DNA of 64,000 nt from Phnomibacter ginsenosidimutans. GTDB lineage: Bacteria > Bacteroidota > Bacteroidia > Chitinophagales > Chitinophagaceae. Below, one piece after another: positions 63,513 through 64,000 of this stretch. Each line of letters begins with the position of its first letter. Positions within the stretch are counted from its first letter, which is position 1. The position numbers were made by a program, and so were the translations under genes. The DNA is taken from assembly GCF_009740285.1 (NCBI RefSeq), contig NZ_CP046566.1, positions 496,001 to 560,000 on the forward strand, in the 5' to 3' direction. The notes beneath the pieces are model-generated. The model was given only the letters and a program-made list of their open reading frames with translations, made no database searches and was not told where the DNA came from.

Positions 63513-64000
63513 ATGAAAATTCGTACATCACTCTTTGCTGCCGTTATGCTGGCATTCCTGGCACTCACTTCCTGCCAAAAAGAAATTTCGTTTGAAGTGA
63601 ATGGCAATCCCAATGTTGATACCTCGGGTACTGGCGGTGGTACAGGAGGCTTTAATGGTGATTTGCTCACCAGGTCAGACATGAGCTCTGTACCTGCTTC
63701 TAACTCCAACAAGGCTTCTGCATTTTATGACTTTGATGGAAGCAAACGATTGATTCAGATAAAAACGACAGGTACCTTAAATGGTATACCTGCCTATGCT
63801 TACAAGTATTACCATCGGGATGCGGAAGGCTTGATTACGTTGATTCGTATTAATGATGGCGATTCGCCTGATGATTCCACTTTTGTAAAAGTGTTTCGCA
63901 ACGCTAGCAAGCAGGTGAAATATTTGTTGGTGTATGACGACCCGGCAATGATTGACCCAAACGATAGTATTGCTGTGTCGTATGCAGGCTCTTTGCTCAA
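63513..64000 (+). CDS. Hypothetical lipoprotein (C-terminus cut by window edge)
   Basis: From MKIRTSLFAAVMLAFLALTS with lipobox LTSC (Cys21). 162 codons are open to the window end. A Gly/Thr-rich linker (SGTGGGTGGFNG) precedes a beta-rich domain with repeated YDFDGSKRL, RDAEGLITLIRINDG and DDSTFVKVFRN, resembling proteins of the DUF4595/YD-type family found in Bacteroidota. Function unknown. Nothing recognisable lies in the 250-base upstream spacer. Confidence 0.7.
   Translation, partial: MKIRTSLFAAVMLAFLALTSCQKEISFEVNGNPNVDTSGTGGGTGGFNGDLLTRSDMSSVPASNSNKASAFYDFDGSKRLIQIKTTGTLNGIPAYAYKYYHRDAEGLITLIRINDGDSPDDSTFVKVFRNASKQVKYLLVYDDPAMIDPNDSIAVSYAGSLL

Noticed and set aside
1-64000. rRNA and tRNA genes
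   Set aside because: No conserved rRNA sequence or tRNA cloverleaf with a TTCGANNC T-arm was recognised by eye; a tRNAscan run would be decisive.

Overview
The window comes from a Bacteroidota chromosome, most likely a member of the Chitinophagaceae. The evidence is a contiguous gldK-gldL-gldM-gldN locus (type IX secretion and gliding motor), a DUF4271 gene next to hemD, TonB-dependent receptors, an ECF sigma factor followed by an anti-sigma-like membrane protein, POT and OPT peptide transporters, TAnnTTTG-type promoter elements and almost no Shine-Dalgarno sequences. No rRNA, tRNA or CRISPR array was recognised.

Layout. 1-4.2 kb: a partial aldose epimerase, gpsA and hemW, separated by repeat-rich spacers. 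4.3-13.7 kb: an AT-rich accessory segment in which every gene is on the minus strand: small lipoproteins, a parvulin, a GspG-like protein, an HExxH peptidase, a SIR2-HerA anti-phage pair and a DUF4259-like protein. Most are bounded by long imperfect inverted repeats with GCTAAC/GCCAAC at one end and GTTAGC/GTTGGC-like cores at the other. This looks like an array of integron-type gene cassettes. A diverged repeat of about 170 bp brackets 6.35-13.7 kb. 13.7-15.6 kb: a dense mosaic of short hairpin repeats with one small gene. 15.6-21.4 kb: an outer-membrane beta-barrel protein, DUF4271, hemD and a thioredoxin-domain YyaL-type protein. 21.7-26.8 kb: gldKLMN. 26.8-34.9 kb: uvrC, a lipoprotein, a sigma/anti-sigma pair and a haem-uptake group (TonB receptor, small membrane protein, haem-binding protein). 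35.0-48.7 kb: a peptide-catabolism neighbourhood (dipeptidyl peptidase IV-like, M28 peptidase, tricorn-like S41 protease, POT and OPT transporters) with purD inside it. 48.9-56.3 kb: acyltransferase, pckA, SUI1, nadC, YceI and gpmI. 56.3-64 kb: two REP-associated tyrosine transposases, each beside its own palindrome family, a FecA-like receptor, a LolA-like protein, an alkyltransferase-like protein without the catalytic cysteine, and a truncated lipoprotein.

Sequence quality. At least nine conserved genes are interrupted by single-base indels. Four are one A short in what should be an A6 run, and one has A7 instead of A6. Restoring one base in each case gives a family-typical full length. This looks like homopolymer error in the assembly rather than gene decay, so broken genes are annotated here as single loci.

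The most interesting region is 4.2-15.6 kb: the cassette-like array carrying SIR2-HerA and the adjoining hairpin mosaic.
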